This document shows positions 5,823 to 12,398 of a DNA stretch of 12,398 nucleotides, in pieces. Where the stretch lies: NCBI GenBank assembly GCA_026713345.1, contig JAPOOQ010000517.1:1-12398 (forward strand), read 5' to 3'. The notes beneath the pieces are model-generated. The model was given only the letters and a program-made list of their open reading frames with translations. It was not told where the DNA came from and did no database searches. The position numbers and the translations under genes are program-made. The first letter of the stretch is position 1. Each line of letters begins with the position of its first letter. Source of the DNA: Gemmatimonadota bacterium. GTDB lineage: Bacteria; Gemmatimonadota; Gemmatimonadetes; Longimicrobiales; Gaopeijiaceae.

Positions 5823-6239
5823 CTCGTCGTTGACACCAACGTCGTTGTGGCTGCCCTCCGAAGTCCGTCGGGAGCTTCTGCAGCGTTGCTTGAGCGGGGG
5901 CTGGACCTTCGGTTCACGCTGCTCCTTTCCGTGCCCCTCGCGCTCGAGTACGAAGCGGTCTGTAGCGATCCGGCCCAGAGAATCGTTTCCGGTCTCGGCG
6001 AGGGGGAGGTCGGAACGATCATCTCGGCGCTGTGTGCCGTGGCTGAGCCGGTTGAAGGCTGGTTCCTATGGCGGCCGCAGCTGCGTGATCCGGGCGACGA
6101 GATGGTGTTGGAAGCGGCGGCCAACGGCCGGGCCGACGCTCTGGTCACCTTCAACAAACGCGACTTTGCGGATACCGTCGGTGCCTTCGGCATTGAGGTA
6201 CTGTCGCCCCAACAGGCTCTGCGGAGGACAATGAAATGA
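5817..6239 (+). CDS. PIN-family toxin, first gene of the second toxin-antitoxin operon
   Basis: This 140-residue protein belongs to the PIN 'putative toxin component' type (COG1569-like) rather than classical VapC. It opens with 'MRLVVDTNVVVAAL' (D6), has 'PLALEYEAV' (E44, E46) where this group carries its conserved Glu, then 'LRDPGDEMVLEAA' (D91, D94) and 'ALVTFNKRDF' (D116). These acidic residues would bind the metal of an RNase active site. The start is the ATG at 5817; no Shine-Dalgarno site precedes it and the likely transcription start is at the ATG. Its 3' end overlaps the antitoxin by 4 bases. It is only distantly similar to the PIN protein at the left end of the window, so the two modules do not look like a recent duplication. 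Confidence 0.9.
   Translation: MRLVVDTNVVVAALRSPSGASAALLERGLDLRFTLLLSVPLALEYEAVCSDPAQRIVSGLGEGEVGTIISALCAVAEPVEGWFLWRPQLRDPGDEMVLEAAANGRADALVTFNKRDFADTVGAFGIEVLSPQQALRRTMK
6223..6227 (+). promoter_or_regulatory. Strong Shine-Dalgarno site for the antitoxin, inside the toxin gene
   Basis: GGAGG lies 8 bases before the antitoxin ATG at 6236, within the last codons of the toxin. With the toxin start lacking any such site, the antitoxin should be translated better than the toxin from the same message. Confidence 0.7.
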
Positions 6240-6541
6240 CGAAGAGACGGAAGCAGACCAGCGTCTATCCACTCCGTCTGCCGGCTTCGCTGAAGACGGC
6301 GGTGAGGGAGGTCAGCCAGAGAGACGGCACCAGCATCAACCAGTTCGTGACGACGGCGGTCGCCGAGAAGCTGTCCGCCATGCGCACCGCGGATTTCTTC
6401 GCCGAGCACCGCGCCCAGGCGGACATCGAAGGGGCACGGCGCATTCTGCGTAGGCCCGGTGGTCAACCTCCTGGCCCGGCAGACCAGCCGACCGACCGTG
6501 GGAGGCAGCCTCCCGACCCGGAAGGCCAGCCGACCCGATGA
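6236..6541 (+). CDS. Ribbon-helix-helix antitoxin with a repetitive C-terminal tail
   Basis: Residues 11-48, 'YPLRLPASLKTAVREV' followed by 'DGTSINQFVTTAVAEKL', form a ribbon-helix-helix domain like those of CopG/HicB-type antitoxins: a short strand, then two helices with a TSINQF turn. Residues 51-72 ('TADFFAEHRAQADIEGARRI') match the helical linker seen in such proteins. From residue 77 the chain becomes QPPGPAD, QPTDRGR, QPPDPEG, QPTR, a seven-residue repeat. The gene overlaps the PIN toxin by 4 bases and has a strong Shine-Dalgarno site. It should neutralise the PIN protein and bind the operator at 5798-5810. The toxin-first order is the reverse of the module at 263-927. Its stop is 5 bases from the stop of the convergent propeller gene. 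Confidence 0.85.
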   Translation: MTKRRKQTSVYPLRLPASLKTAVREVSQRDGTSINQFVTTAVAEKLSAMRTADFFAEHRAQADIEGARRILRRPGGQPPGPADQPTDRGRQPPDPEGQPTR

Positions 6542-6547
6542 AATGCT
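6464..6547. repeat. Degenerate 21-bp tandem repeat in the antitoxin 3' end
   Basis: Units begin at 6464, 6485, 6506 and 6527, each with CAACCTCC or CAGCC(G/T)(A/C)CC followed by GC-rich sequence. The exact 21-base period preserves the frame and yields a heptapeptide repeat in the antitoxin. The last unit runs through the antitoxin stop codon and to the end of the convergent gene. Confidence 0.7.
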
Positions 6548-7734
6548 CAGCGCTCCCGGCTCAACCGCAGCACCCGCGGATGCTGGACGTCCATCTCGTC
6601 TGACCAGGTTCCCAGGACTTCGTCGGTCCCTATGTCCAGAATGCTGAACCCGGGAGGCAGTTCGACATTGCCGAGCCACTCGCCGCCGGGGGCGAACACC
6701 AGCCAGGCCTCGGAACCACCCTTCTCGCTCTCGGCGACGAAGTGCCTGAGCCAGACGGCCCCCGTGGGGTCCACGATCATCCGGTCGTAGGCGGGGCGCG
6801 TGCCGGGCGACGGCATTTCTTCGATGGCCTGTCGCAACGGCGGCGGAAGGGTCATGCCCTGGGGCAGGGGGACGTTGAGGCGGGCCTCGCGTTCGGCCTC
6901 GACCTGCGCTTCGGTGAGTTCCAGGGGGTAGCCGGGGATCCGCAGAATGCGGACCGTTTCACCGGTGGCGGACAGCTCGTCGACCTGCATGAGGTCGGCG
7001 CTGCCGGTGAAGATGTGGCCGCCGTGCGTGTCGAGCACAGATCGCCTGGGAAAGAGGGGTCTGCCGCTGAGGGTTTCGGCCACGTACTCCTCCGCTCCGG
7101 GGATCTGGCCGATGCTGTCGCCGGGCGTGCCCTCCAGATCGTAGAGGAGCAGCGCCTCCGGGTCGCGGAGCTGGCCGTAGGCCTCCGACCAGGTGAGCAG
7201 GGTGGGGACCACCAGGGCGCCGCCGTCCAGGAAGTGGACCGAACGGCTGGCGGGCCGCGTGCGCAGCACCCGGACCAGCCGTGGACCGGGGGCGAACAGG
7301 GCGATCGTCTCGTCGAAGTCGAGTGCGAGGACCGTGTCGCCGGCCAGCTCGATCTGCTGGAGGTTGTCGAACTCGCCGGGGCCCTCGCCGTGCCCGCCAA
7401 CTTCGCCGATGAAGCGGCCGCCGGGCGAGAACCAGCGGATTTCGTCCGAGCCCCTGTTGGCGACGACGATCGTGCCGTCGGAGAGCCGCGCCATTCCGCT
7501 GACGCCGTGGAAGAGGTGTTCGGGGCCGTCGCCGGACCGGGCGAGGTCGAGTAGCGGTTCCGCATGCACCCGCCAACGCGCCGAGTCGCCCCAGGCCGGG
7601 CGGAACGACTCCACGATCGCGATGCCCGCGCTGTCGCGCCGGATGGTGAGGGGAGAGGGGTGGTCGGGGGCGGTGCAGGCGGGGAGGAGGGGGAGGATGG
7701 CGAGGGTGACGGCCGCCGCCCGTTTCGGATTCAC
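6547..7734 (-). CDS. Six-bladed beta-propeller lipoprotein
   Basis: Starting at the GTG at 7734 this is a 395-residue protein. 'MNPKRAAAVTLAILPLLPAC' is a lipoprotein signal with lipobox L-P-A-C (C20). 'TIRRDSAGIAIVES' follows at about 30-43, an N-terminal motif I associate with propeller lipoproteins of Gemmatimonadota. Repeated strand pairs such as 'MARLSDGTIVVANRGSDEI', 'WFSPGGRFIGEVGG', 'GEGPGEFDNLQQIEL' and 'AGDTVLALDFDETI' are typical of NHL-like or 6-bladed propellers. Later blades include 'DPTGAVWLRHF' and 'FAPGGEWLGNVELP'. The longer frame back to 7896 overlaps the upstream gene and adds a basic N terminus before the signal, so it is rejected. A GGTGGG sequence lies just upstream of the GTG. 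The start is 52 bases below the end of the cysteine-rich gene on the same strand, so it may share that operon. No enzymatic motif is visible; a binding role on the outer membrane or in the periplasm is inferred. Confidence 0.88.
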   Translation of the reverse strand: MNPKRAAAVTLAILPLLPACTAPDHPSPLTIRRDSAGIAIVESFRPAWGDSARWRVHAEPLLDLARSGDGPEHLFHGVSGMARLSDGTIVVANRGSDEIRWFSPGGRFIGEVGGHGEGPGEFDNLQQIELAGDTVLALDFDETIALFAPGPRLVRVLRTRPASRSVHFLDGGALVVPTLLTWSEAYGQLRDPEALLLYDLEGTPGDSIGQIPGAEEYVAETLSGRPLFPRRSVLDTHGGHIFTGSADLMQVDELSATGETVRILRIPGYPLELTEAQVEAEREARLNVPLPQGMTLPPPLRQAIEEMPSPGTRPAYDRMIVDPTGAVWLRHFVAESEKGGSEAWLVFAPGGEWLGNVELPPGFSILDIGTDEVLGTWSDEMDVQHPRVLRLSRER

Positions 7735-7786
7735 GATCCCACCAGCTCGACCCCGGCTGCCCCGATCCGGGCCGTCCCAGCCAACC

Positions 7787-9451
7787 TTACCGTCCCCCCA
7801 CCGCGAAGCGGCGTACCGTGCTGGCCACCGAACCGTCGGGCCCCGTGACTTCGATCTTGAGGTCGTAGTTCCCGTCTTCCAGCGCCTCGACGTCAAGGCT
7901 CAGCGCCATCGGGTGGGTGGGGCCCGACGCCGGTTCCGTCCATGTCACAGTCGGCGCGGGATCGGCCGAGCGGCCGCTCAGCGAGCGCACGACGCGAGTC
8001 AGCATCCCCGCGCCTTCCCGCTCCAGCGCCAGCGAGACCTGCATCATCTGTCCGTCCTGAAGCCCGTAGACCTCGAGGTAGGCGACCATTTCGTTCGTGG
8101 AACCGATCCGCGTCTGCGGAAGCATCCCGTCCACCGCTTCTGCGCGGCTCTCCGGCAGCTCCGGTAGCAGGGGGTCGACGAGGAGCGGGTCGGAGAGCAC
8201 CAGCGCGCCCGTGTCCAGCGGCATCACCCCCTGACGCATGCGGGCCACGGCGCCACCACGACCGAATGCCTCGATCGCGGCCAGGAGCGGCACGGCCGCC
8301 ACGCCGGTCGCGAACGAGGGGCTGAGATCCGCCGCAGGAACCCCCTCGTCGACGAAGAAGCCGTTCGGCCCGCCGCTGGCGATGAACCGGGATGGGGGAG
8401 CACTGAAGGGAACGGCGTCCAGATCGGCGGCGACGGCGAGCACCAGCGAATCCCCGTCCTTGAACCGCCCAACCTGGCCGGGTACCTCGAAGACGGTGCC
8501 GTATTCGGTGGGAGTGAACCCCTCGTCCCATCTGGATGCTTCGAGTTCGTAGCGGAGCGCCTCGATTCCGTCCCCCAGGAGGGACGCGGGGGTGAAGCGG
8601 TAACGCGCTCCCCGCTCGCTCTTCCAGGTCTCGAGGTCTCTCCCGCGCGGCCTCCAGGAGTCGGGATGTCCCCTTCGGGTCACATCGATGTGGTAGGTGG
8701 GCAGGGTCCGGCGGTTGTAGACCGCGCGCCGCAGCCGCTCGTGCAGGAGGAGCTCGAACCTGCGGGTCAGGTGTTCGGTCCGGCGATCGTTTCCGGGTCT
8801 CGAGAGCAGGGGATCCGAGAGCCACCAGAACCGCTCCTCGAAGTCCGTGCGTTCAGGGCCGGGGCAGGGAAGGCGCCGGTAGAAATCTCCGTCGCTCCCG
8901 TCCAGCAACTCCCGAATGTCGGTCAGCCGGCAGGCCAGCTCCGGGTCCGCACCCTGCAGCCCAGACCGATAGCGCTCGCCGGCCTGCGCGGAACGTCCGG
9001 CCCGGTGGAGCGCGAGACCCATCACCAGGTCGCACCACCACTCTGCGGCGCGGCAGCGGCGTGCCTGGTCGATCGCATTCAGCGTCCGGCCGACCCGTGC
9101 GAGTCCGTACACCGCTTGGGCGACCACATAGGGATCGTCCGGCCCGTCATCCGCCGCCCCGATTAGCTCCATGACGAACTGAAACCTCACGGCCGGGGTG
9201 CGACAATCGAAGACGCGCCGGCAGAACCAGTCCTCGTGATCCCCGCCGAAACAGTTGTCGCCCCTCTCCGCCAGGCAGTCGATGCTGCGGGAATCGGAGC
9301 TCAGGTCACGCAGATAGTGGTTCCTCAGGACGTTGCGGATGTCGCCCCGCAGCTCCCGTTCCCACGCGACTTCCTGTGCGCCGGCGGGCGCGGTCGCGAT
9401 GGACGCGGTCGCGGCGAGTGCAAGGAACAGCGGCCCCCTTGCCCGCGTCAT
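7787..9451 (-). CDS. Cysteine-rich secreted protein, full-length copy A (GWxTD-like)
   Basis: This 554-residue protein has a signal peptide ending 'TAPAGA|QEVAW' (cleavage near residue 25). The N-terminal part (about 27-200) is helical, with 'DPYVVAQAVYGLARVG' and 'WWCDLVMGLALHRAGRSAQAGERY' suggesting tetratricopeptide-like hairpins. It holds eight cysteines, at 59, 67, 77, 83, 133, 140, 174 and 196. Residues 204-265, 'FEERFWWLSDP....PGND', 'RRFELLLHERL' and 'VTRRGHPDSW', resemble the FW-x-x-x-DP...N and YGPPDE blocks of GWxTD-domain proteins, although a literal G-W-x-T-D is not seen. The C-terminal end 'GNYDLKIEVTGPDGSVASTVRRF' looks like an immunoglobulin-like beta domain. The gene overlaps its upstream paralogue by ATGA (9448-9451). 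It is probably periplasmic or exported. Function is unknown. Confidence 0.85.
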   Translation of the reverse strand: MTRARGPLFLALAATASIATAPAGAQEVAWERELRGDIRNVLRNHYLRDLSSDSRSIDCLAERGDNCFGGDHEDWFCRRVFDCRTPAVRFQFVMELIGAADDGPDDPYVVAQAVYGLARVGRTLNAIDQARRCRAAEWWCDLVMGLALHRAGRSAQAGERYRSGLQGADPELACRLTDIRELLDGSDGDFYRRLPCPGPERTDFEERFWWLSDPLLSRPGNDRRTEHLTRRFELLLHERLRRAVYNRRTLPTYHIDVTRRGHPDSWRPRGRDLETWKSERGARYRFTPASLLGDGIEALRYELEASRWDEGFTPTEYGTVFEVPGQVGRFKDGDSLVLAVAADLDAVPFSAPPSRFIASGGPNGFFVDEGVPAADLSPSFATGVAAVPLLAAIEAFGRGGAVARMRQGVMPLDTGALVLSDPLLVDPLLPELPESRAEAVDGMLPQTRIGSTNEMVAYLEVYGLQDGQMMQVSLALEREGAGMLTRVVRSLSGRSADPAPTVTWTEPASGPTHPMALSLDVEALEDGNYDLKIEVTGPDGSVASTVRRFAVGGR

Positions 9452-11124
9452 CGTCGTCCCACCTTGAAGCGGCGCGTGGCGGTGGCCACCGAGCCGTCCG
9501 GCCCCGTTACTTCGAGGTTGAGGTCGTAGTCCCCGTCACGCAGCGCATCCACATCCACCTTCAGCGACATCGGGTGAACCGGCCCGGACGCCTCCTCGGT
9601 CCAGGAGACGACCGGCGCCGGCGGTTCCGACCTCCCGCTCAGCGTGCGCAGAACGCGCGTCACCATCCCGGCGCCCTCGCGCGCGAGCGCGACCGAGATC
9701 TGCATCGGCTGTCCTTCCTGCAGCCCGTAGACCTCCCAGTAGGCGACCATTTCGTTGGCGGACCCGATCCACGCCTGTGCGAGCATCGAATCCACCGCCT
9801 CCTGGCGGGTCGTCGGCAGTTCCGGAATCAGCCGGCTGACCAGGAGTGGGTCGGAGATCACGAGCGCCCCCGGCTCCAGCGGCATCACCCCCTGGCGCAT
9901 CCTCGCCACGGGGCCGTCCGGGTCCATCGCTTCGACCGCGACCACCAGCGGCACCGCTTCGACGGTTACCATGAATGAGGGGCCAAGGTCCCGCGTCGGC
10001 ACTCCGCGACCGACGAATGGACCGGCCGGCCCGCCACTGGCCACGAACCGGCTTTCTCTCGGGTAGACTGGAGAGGCGTCGAGGTCGGCGGAGACTGCCA
10101 GGACCAGCGAATCCCCGTCCAGGAACCGGGCGACCTGGCCGGGAACCTCGAAGACGGGACCGTATTCAATGGACGTGTACCCTTCGTCCCACCGGGTCGC
10201 CTCGAGGTTGTAGCGCAGCGCCTGGATCCCGTCCCCGACGAGGGACGCGGGGGAAAAGCGGTAGCGGGACGCATCCAGGCTCCTGAACCATCCGGTATTG
10301 TCCCATGAATCGGGCGGTCCCCGGCGGGTCACGACGTCCATGTAGACGAGATTGTCGGAGATGCCCCTGGCGGTGACCAGGTAGTTGGGGCGGGTTACCG
10401 CCCACAGGCGCTCGTGAAGCAGGAGCTCGAACCGCCGGGTGACGTGTTCGGTCCAGCGGTCGTTGCCGGGCATCGTCATTAGAGGATCGGAGAGCCACCA
10501 GAAGCGCTCTTCGAACTCCAGGCGCTTCGGGTCGTGGCAGGGGAGGTCCGAATAGGTGGATCCGTCTCGTCCGTCGAGTAGGTACTCGATGTCGGTAAGC
10601 CGGCACTCCAACTCCGGGTCCGCGCCGAGCAACCCCATGCGGAGGTGGCCGTCGGCGTCCACCGAGCGCCCGGCCCGGTGGTAGGCCATGCCCAGGACCA
10701 GGTCGCACCACCAATCCACCCCGTCGCACCCCTTTGCGACTTCCAGGGCGCGGTCGACCAACCCGACTCTTGCCAGTCCGTAGACTGCCTGGGCGACCGT
10801 GTAGGGGTCCGCGGGCCGGCGCCTGGCGGCCCGTTCCAGCTCGTCCATGAACTGGTACATGGCCGCCTCCGTGCGGCACGGCGAGATGCTCAGGCAGCGG
10901 TAGTCCTCGTAGTCCCCTCCGAAACAGATGTCGCCCTTTCTGGCCAGGCAGTGGATACTGCGCTCGACCCTCAGTCCGCGCGCATAGTGGGTCAGGACGA
11001 CGAACCGGATCGGGTTCCGCATCTCTTCCTGCCACGCGACTTCCTGCGCGCCAGCGGGAGCGGCCGTGCCGAGGGGGACGACGGCGCCCGAGGCCAGCAC
11101 CATCAACAGCGCGAGGCGCCTCAT
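9448..11124 (-). CDS. Cysteine-rich secreted protein, full-length copy B (GWxTD-like)
   Basis: This 558-residue protein is a full-length paralogue of the downstream gene, with long identical blocks such as 'RRFELLLHERL', 'VARMRQGVMPL', 'NEMVAY', 'EVYGLQ' and 'FEVPGQV'. The signal peptide 'MRRLALLMVLASGAVVPLG' ends at 'APAGA|QEVAW'. All eight cysteines sit at the same residue numbers as in copy A (59, 67, 77, 83, 133, 140, 174, 196), so they are likely paired as disulphides. The GWxTD-like blocks are 'FEERFWWLSDP....PGND' and 'VTRRGPPDSW'. The C-terminal beta domain is conserved ('DYDLNLEVTGPDGSVATATRRF'). Both ends overlap neighbours by ATGA, implying coupled translation. Divergence is concentrated in the middle and in the loop after 'HERL'. 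The specific role of either copy cannot be inferred. Confidence 0.87.
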   Translation of the reverse strand: MRRLALLMVLASGAVVPLGTAAPAGAQEVAWQEEMRNPIRFVVLTHYARGLRVERSIHCLARKGDICFGGDYEDYRCLSISPCRTEAAMYQFMDELERAARRRPADPYTVAQAVYGLARVGLVDRALEVAKGCDGVDWWCDLVLGMAYHRAGRSVDADGHLRMGLLGADPELECRLTDIEYLLDGRDGSTYSDLPCHDPKRLEFEERFWWLSDPLMTMPGNDRWTEHVTRRFELLLHERLWAVTRPNYLVTARGISDNLVYMDVVTRRGPPDSWDNTGWFRSLDASRYRFSPASLVGDGIQALRYNLEATRWDEGYTSIEYGPVFEVPGQVARFLDGDSLVLAVSADLDASPVYPRESRFVASGGPAGPFVGRGVPTRDLGPSFMVTVEAVPLVVAVEAMDPDGPVARMRQGVMPLEPGALVISDPLLVSRLIPELPTTRQEAVDSMLAQAWIGSANEMVAYWEVYGLQEGQPMQISVALAREGAGMVTRVLRTLSGRSEPPAPVVSWTEEASGPVHPMSLKVDVDALRDGDYDLNLEVTGPDGSVATATRRFKVGRR

Positions 11125-11678
11125 CCTTCGCCCACCCGGAAGCGGCGGATCGCGGTCGCCGCGGCCCCGTCCGGCCCCGCCACCTCGATCGTGAGTTCGT
11201 AGCTGCCTTCGTCCAGCGCTTCAATGACCACCCCCGCGCCCTCCCGCACCATCGCGAGCCCCTGCACCCCGTCACCGATCAGCGACGCGGGGGTGAACCG
11301 GTAGCGTGTCGCCTTCTCGCTCGCCCAGCGTCCGGTGTGGTCGAACGAGTCGGGGTGTCCCTTGCGGGTGACCTCGTCCTGGTACAGAAGCAGGCTGTCG
11401 ATTCCTCCGGGCCGCAGCAGCCAGTCGTCGTCGACCGATTCCTGCAGACGCTCGTGCAGCAGAAGCTCGAAGCGCCGGGTCAGATGCGCACAGCGGCGGT
11501 CGTTTCCGGGCGCCGTGAGCAACCCTTGCCAGCTGCGCCCGGCAAACCTCATCGCCCACTCACGCTGAATCGCCGACGGGTATCGGGCAGGACGCAGGGC
11601 GACAGCAAGGCGCCGAGCACAAACCCGAGCGGCGGCGCGAGCAACGTCGGGGCGGCAGGAAGACTGGGCATGGGTCAA
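11121..11678 (-). pseudogene. Shortened third copy of the cysteine-rich family with in-frame deletions
   Basis: The 185-residue frame is a collapsed version of the two genes downstream. Clear homology starts at 'PGNDRRCAHLTRRFELLLHERL' split as PGNDRR then LTRRFELLLHERL (about residues 57-78) and runs through 'VTRKGHPDSF' and 'RYRFTPASLIGDG'. After 'GDGVQGL' it jumps to 'AMVREGAGV', which in the full copies lies about 175 residues later. It then jumps about 38 residues more to 'VIEALDEGSYELTIEV'. The N-terminal half, including the signal peptide and all eight conserved cysteines, is missing; residues 1-45 are unrelated basic sequence. The nominal start is a TTG. The frame is kept across both deletions and the stop overlaps the next gene by ATGA, so it may still be translated. 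I call it a decaying copy, but a small functional protein cannot be excluded. Confidence 0.7.
11549..11671 (-). other. Short hydrophobic open frame overlapping the remnant, doubtful
   Basis: In another minus-strand frame, an ATG at 11671 opens a 40-residue peptide with a hydrophobic stretch ('APTLLAPPLGFVLGALLSP') before a basic end and a TGA at 11549. It covers exactly the part of the shortened paralogue that has no homology to the full copies. It could be the leftover start of a different membrane protein joined to the remnant by deletion, or chance in GC-rich DNA. Coding is not demonstrated. Confidence 0.25.
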
Positions 11679-11707
11679 GTCTAGAGAGCCCGCGCGAAGT
11701 GGTGCAA

Positions 11708-11726
11708 CCGGATCCGGATCATCCGG
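11708..11726. repeat. Overlapping palindromes in the gap after the permease
   Basis: CCGGATCCGG (11708-11717) is a perfect 10-bp palindrome. It overlaps a perfect inverted repeat CCGGAT-C-ATCCGG (11714-11726). They lie about 58 bases past the permease stop on the minus strand. They could fold as alternative small hairpins or bind a regulator; no T-tract follows, so this is not a standard intrinsic terminator. The rest of the gap 11679-11783 shows nothing recognisable. Confidence 0.4.
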
Positions 11727-11783
11727 GAAGCCCGAAAGACCAGCCTGCGCACGTTCCCCCGCGGTATGGTACCCCCGTGGCGC

Positions 11784-12398
11784 CTACCGGATCCCCTCCA
11801 GTTGGATCCCGCGCACGAAGTACCGCTGGGTGAAGAGGAAGAGCAGCGCGATCGGCAGCACCGCCACGATTCCGGCCGCCATCTGGTACGGCCAGTTGAT
11901 CTCGTAGGTGGAGTGGAAGGCGGCAATCCCGACTTCGACGACCCGCATCTCCATCGAACGGGTGACGAGAAGCGGCCAGAGGAAGTTCTTCCAGGCGTCG
12001 ATGAAGGCGAATAGGGCGAGGGTGGCCACGGCGGGCTTCGCGAGCGGCAGCGCGACGCTCCAGAAGATGCGCAGGGGGCCCGCGCCGTCGACCCGGGCGG
12101 CGTCCTCCAGCTCATGCGGGAGCGTGCGGAAGTACTGCCGCATGAGGAAGATTCCCCACACGGAGACGAGTTCGGTGGAAATGAGCCCCTGGTAGCTGTC
12201 GATCCAGCCCAGCGCGTCGATCATGAGGAAGCGGGGGATGAGGACGATGACGGCCGGCACCATCATGGTGGCCAGGAAGAGCATGAAGACGCGGTCGCGG
12301 CCGGGGAAGTCGAAGCGGGCGAAGGCGTAGCCGGCTGTGGTGGCGGTGACGACCTGGCCGGCGACGACCGCCGCCGCGAAGACCAGCGAGTTCAGGAA
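11784..12398 (-). CDS. ABC transporter permease, carbohydrate type (MalG-like), C-terminal part
   Basis: The frame is open to the right edge, so the N terminus lies outside the window; 204 residues are visible. They begin 'FLNSLVFAAAVVAGQV', continue 'AGYAFARFDFPGRDRVF' and 'LATMMVPAVIVLIPRFLM', and have the EAA loop 'ELEDAARVDGAG..RIFWSVALPLAKPA', which contacts the ATPase subunit. 'AFIDAWKNFLWPLLV' and the final 'QRYFVRGIQLEGIR' follow. This is the standard pattern of the second permease of CUT1-type sugar importers (binding-protein-dependent transport system inner membrane component). At least four membrane segments are visible. The partner permease, binding protein and ATPase would be expected upstream, past the right edge. 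The sugar cannot be told. An internal ATG at 12284 is not the true start, because homology continues before it. Confidence 0.93.
   Translation of the reverse strand, partial: FLNSLVFAAAVVAGQVVTATTAGYAFARFDFPGRDRVFMLFLATMMVPAVIVLIPRFLMIDALGWIDSYQGLISTELVSVWGIFLMRQYFRTLPHELEDAARVDGAGPLRIFWSVALPLAKPAVATLALFAFIDAWKNFLWPLLVTRSMEMRVVEVGIAAFHSTYEINWPYQMAAGIVAVLPIALLFLFTQRYFVRGIQLEGIR

Noticed and set aside
263..6541. The two PIN toxin-antitoxin modules as a recent duplication
   Set aside because: Gene order is opposite, the antitoxins belong to different families (Phd/YefM versus ribbon-helix-helix), and the PIN proteins share only the acidic motif pattern.
6542..6546. Intrinsic terminator between the convergent antitoxin and propeller genes
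   Set aside because: Only 5 bases separate the stops and no hairpin with a T-tract is visible.
6742..7554. A 270-residue plus-strand frame
   Set aside because: It is antisense to the propeller lipoprotein and has no recognisable motif, as expected of shadow frames in GC-rich coding DNA.
7735..7896. Longer start for the propeller lipoprotein
   Set aside because: It would overlap the end of the upstream gene by over 100 bases and put 54 polar residues before the lipoprotein signal, so the GTG at 7734 is better.
10166..11275. A 369-residue minus-strand frame overlapping copy B and the remnant
   Set aside because: It is a frame-shifted reading of the paralogue genes with Arg/Gly-rich composition. 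The overlapping frame has the signal peptide and family conservation.

Overview
The window is very GC-rich, with dense, mostly minus-strand genes. Many of them encode secreted proteins or lipoproteins of kinds I associate with Gemmatimonadota or a similar GC-rich, Gram-negative environmental lineage: a beta-propeller lipoprotein carrying 'DSAGIAIVES' near its N terminus, secreted proteins with GWxTD-like sequence, and several unrecognised lipoproteins. That placement is an inference from protein style. No marker gene is present.

Layout, left to right. Positions 1-180 are a G-rich low-complexity edge with a 15-base G run. Positions 263-927 (minus) hold a Phd/YefM-type antitoxin and a PIN-domain toxin. 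Positions 928-1127 are a regulatory gap with a candidate leaderless promoter and operator for that pair, three to four copies of a 23-bp direct repeat, and a palindrome. Positions 1128-2474 (plus) encode an AAA ATPase of the ATP-binding/DUF4143 type with a nuclease-fold-like C terminus. Positions 2482-4251 (minus) hold two tandem lipoprotein genes that are diverged copies of each other. Positions 4317-4517 (minus) encode a 66-residue membrane-anchored coiled-coil protein. It diverges from a secreted alpha/beta hydrolase (4692-5759, plus), and the gap between them holds degenerate 15-bp repeats. Positions 5817-6541 (plus) are a second toxin-antitoxin pair, with the PIN toxin first and a ribbon-helix-helix antitoxin second. 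Its promoter, operator and start codon fall together, so the toxin message looks leaderless. Positions 6547-7734 (minus) encode the beta-propeller lipoprotein.

Positions 7787-11678 (minus) carry three tandem members of a cysteine-rich secreted family: two full-length copies and, upstream, a shortened copy with at least two internal deletions that keep the frame. All three are chained by 4-base ATGA overlaps, and the propeller gene follows 52 bp downstream, so the block looks like one operon. Positions 11784-12398 (minus) are the C-terminal part of an ABC sugar-type permease that runs off the right edge.

The most interesting points are the cysteine-rich tandem family with its decaying third copy, the 23-bp repeat array in front of the ATPase, the apparently leaderless design of both toxin-antitoxin modules, and the tandem lipoprotein pair with its conserved C-terminal cysteine. 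I see no rRNA, tRNA, CRISPR array, transposase or phage gene.
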